Shown in pieces: positions 44,267-45,111 of a DNA stretch of 45,111 nt. Each line of letters starts with the position of its first letter. Within the stretch, counting starts at the first letter, position 1. A program made the translations under genes and the position numbers. Below the pieces are notes generated by a model. That model did not search any database. It was not told the DNA's origin and saw only the letters and a program-made list of their open reading frames with translations. Where the stretch lies: contig JADNYV010000282.1 in the NCBI GenBank assembly GCA_015501055.1, positions 1 to 45,111 of the forward strand, read 5' to 3'. This DNA is from Mucidula mucida. Its lineage: Eukaryota > Basidiomycota > Agaricomycetes > Agaricales > Physalacriaceae.

Positions 44267-44982
44267 ATGTCCTTGCCAAAGGTAGCCCTCTATTCGTACC
44301 TCAAGGCCACCTCACTGACCATCGATCCATAGCGCATCATCAAGGTAGAGTTCGTCGTTTCCCTGTATCTGTCGCGTGCATTCATCCAATATCCAGGAGA
44401 CCGAGCGGCTCGTCGCTGATCCCGCCCCCGGCATAACCGCCTCGCCGCACGAGGACAATCTGCGCTACTTTGATGTCACGATCCAAGGTCCTGACGGGAG
44501 CCCGTTCGCTTGTGCGTCGCCAATGCAAGTTACGCTGTCAAACTGGACTAATACGAGATTTAGCTGGCATATTCCGCTTAGAGTTCCTTCCTGAAGAGTA
44601 CCCGATGGCGCCGCCCAAGGTCCGCTTTTTGACCAAGATCTACCACCCGAATATCGGTGCGTTTCTGCGGTCACTGCCGTCTTTGCGCGTCCTCATAAGG
44701 ACACAGATAAACTCGGCCGGATTTGTCTTGATATCTTGAAAGGTCTTTCCCACTCCCCTTTAGCAAACCCCATCACCATTCCGCTTATGCTACCTGCTAT
44801 CAACAGATAAATGGTCGCCCGCCCTTCAAATCCGAACGGTTCTGTTGTCTATACAAGCTTTACTGAGCGCCCCAAACCCAGACGACCCGCTTGCCACCGA
44901 TGTCGCCAAGCACTACAAGGAGAACGAGCAGGACGCGCAGAGAGTCAGTAAGGAGTGGACACAGCTGTATGCTTCGGGCTAG
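44267..44982 (+). CDS. ubc13: Ubiquitin-conjugating enzyme E2, Ubc13 (UBE2N) ortholog
   Basis: Six exons, 44267-44281, 44333-44344, 44397-44511, 44564-44656, 44707-44742 and 44807-44982, encode 148 residues. With Mms2-type partners Ubc13 builds Lys63-linked ubiquitin chains in DNA damage tolerance. The sequence starts MSLPKRIIKETERL, has FLPEEYPM, the HPN motif in [19 protein letters not shown] with active-site Cys85, and [20 protein letters not shown]. The first two exons are only 15 and 12 nt long. One residue is missing in the strand before FLPEEYP: this protein reads [10 protein letters not shown] where human and yeast Ubc13 have an extra Leu-containing position (LEL). The C-terminal helix diverges ([20 protein letters not shown]), as in other fungi. 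Otherwise the gene is complete. Confidence 0.95.
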
Positions 44983-45111
44983 ATGTTCTTGTACTATTTT
45001 GTGTAACCCTATCATCTCATTTTATCCATTTCAGTTCGCGCAGGTGGTCTCAGCCGGTCGTCGATTTCGTGGCGGAATCGCTTTCCCGATTAGGAACATG
45101 TCGGGGCTTTT

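Noticed and set aside
44041..44436. Open frame overlapping the first ubc13 exons
   Set aside because: It reads through the short introns in a different frame; the spliced Ubc13 protein explains the region.

Overview
This window looks like nuclear DNA of a mushroom-forming basidiomycete (Agaricomycetes). Genes are broken by many GT-AG introns of about 45-65 nt, several exons are only 12-16 nt long, and the gene content fits that group: a DUF6535 membrane protein, two BTB/POZ-like proteins of a basidiomycete type, a GH76-like membrane protein, a DUF4112 protein and a Helitron helicase remnant. No tRNA, rRNA, CRISPR array or prokaryotic feature was seen. Gene models were built by hand from reading frame, splice sites and remembered family patterns, so exon edges are predictions.

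Layout. 1-2.4 kb: no recognisable gene. 2.4-6 kb: a small secreted protein and a GH76-like membrane glycosidase whose reading frame is interrupted. 7.2-8.8 kb: BTB-like protein 1. 9.9-26.2 kb: a run rich in redox and small-molecule genes: NAD(P)-binding reductase-like protein (-), glutathione S-transferase (+), a Lys-rich nuclear-type protein (+), cytochrome P450 (-), MFS transporter (-, frameshifted), aldo-keto reductase (+), short-chain dehydrogenase (+), metallo-beta-lactamase/lactonase-like gene (-, decayed). 26.7-28.4 kb: DUF4112 protein (+) and ribosomal protein eL30 (-). 29.2-30.3 kb: truncated Helitron/PIF1-type helicase (+). 31.6-32.1 kb: a small unknown gene (-). 32.5-35.8 kb: DUF6535 membrane protein (+). 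36.5-37.3 kb: small secreted hydrophobic protein (-). 38.4-39.7 kb: Bem46/ABHD13-type alpha/beta hydrolase (+). 41.6-42.7 kb: BTB-like protein 2 (-). 44.3-45.0 kb: Ubc13-type ubiquitin-conjugating enzyme (+).

How the genes may work together. P450, AKR, SDR, GST, NAD(P)-reductase, MFS transporter and lactonase side by side resemble an accessory detoxification or catabolic neighbourhood without a backbone synthase. The transporter and the lactonase carry clear lesions while the other enzymes have intact frames, so the pathway, if it was one, may be decaying. The P450 upstream region carries a perfect 207-bp tandem duplication, and the P450 is flanked by inverted copies of a short repeat. eL30, Ubc13 and Bem46 are conserved housekeeping genes and intact, which argues that the broken frames elsewhere are not simply due to uniformly poor sequence.
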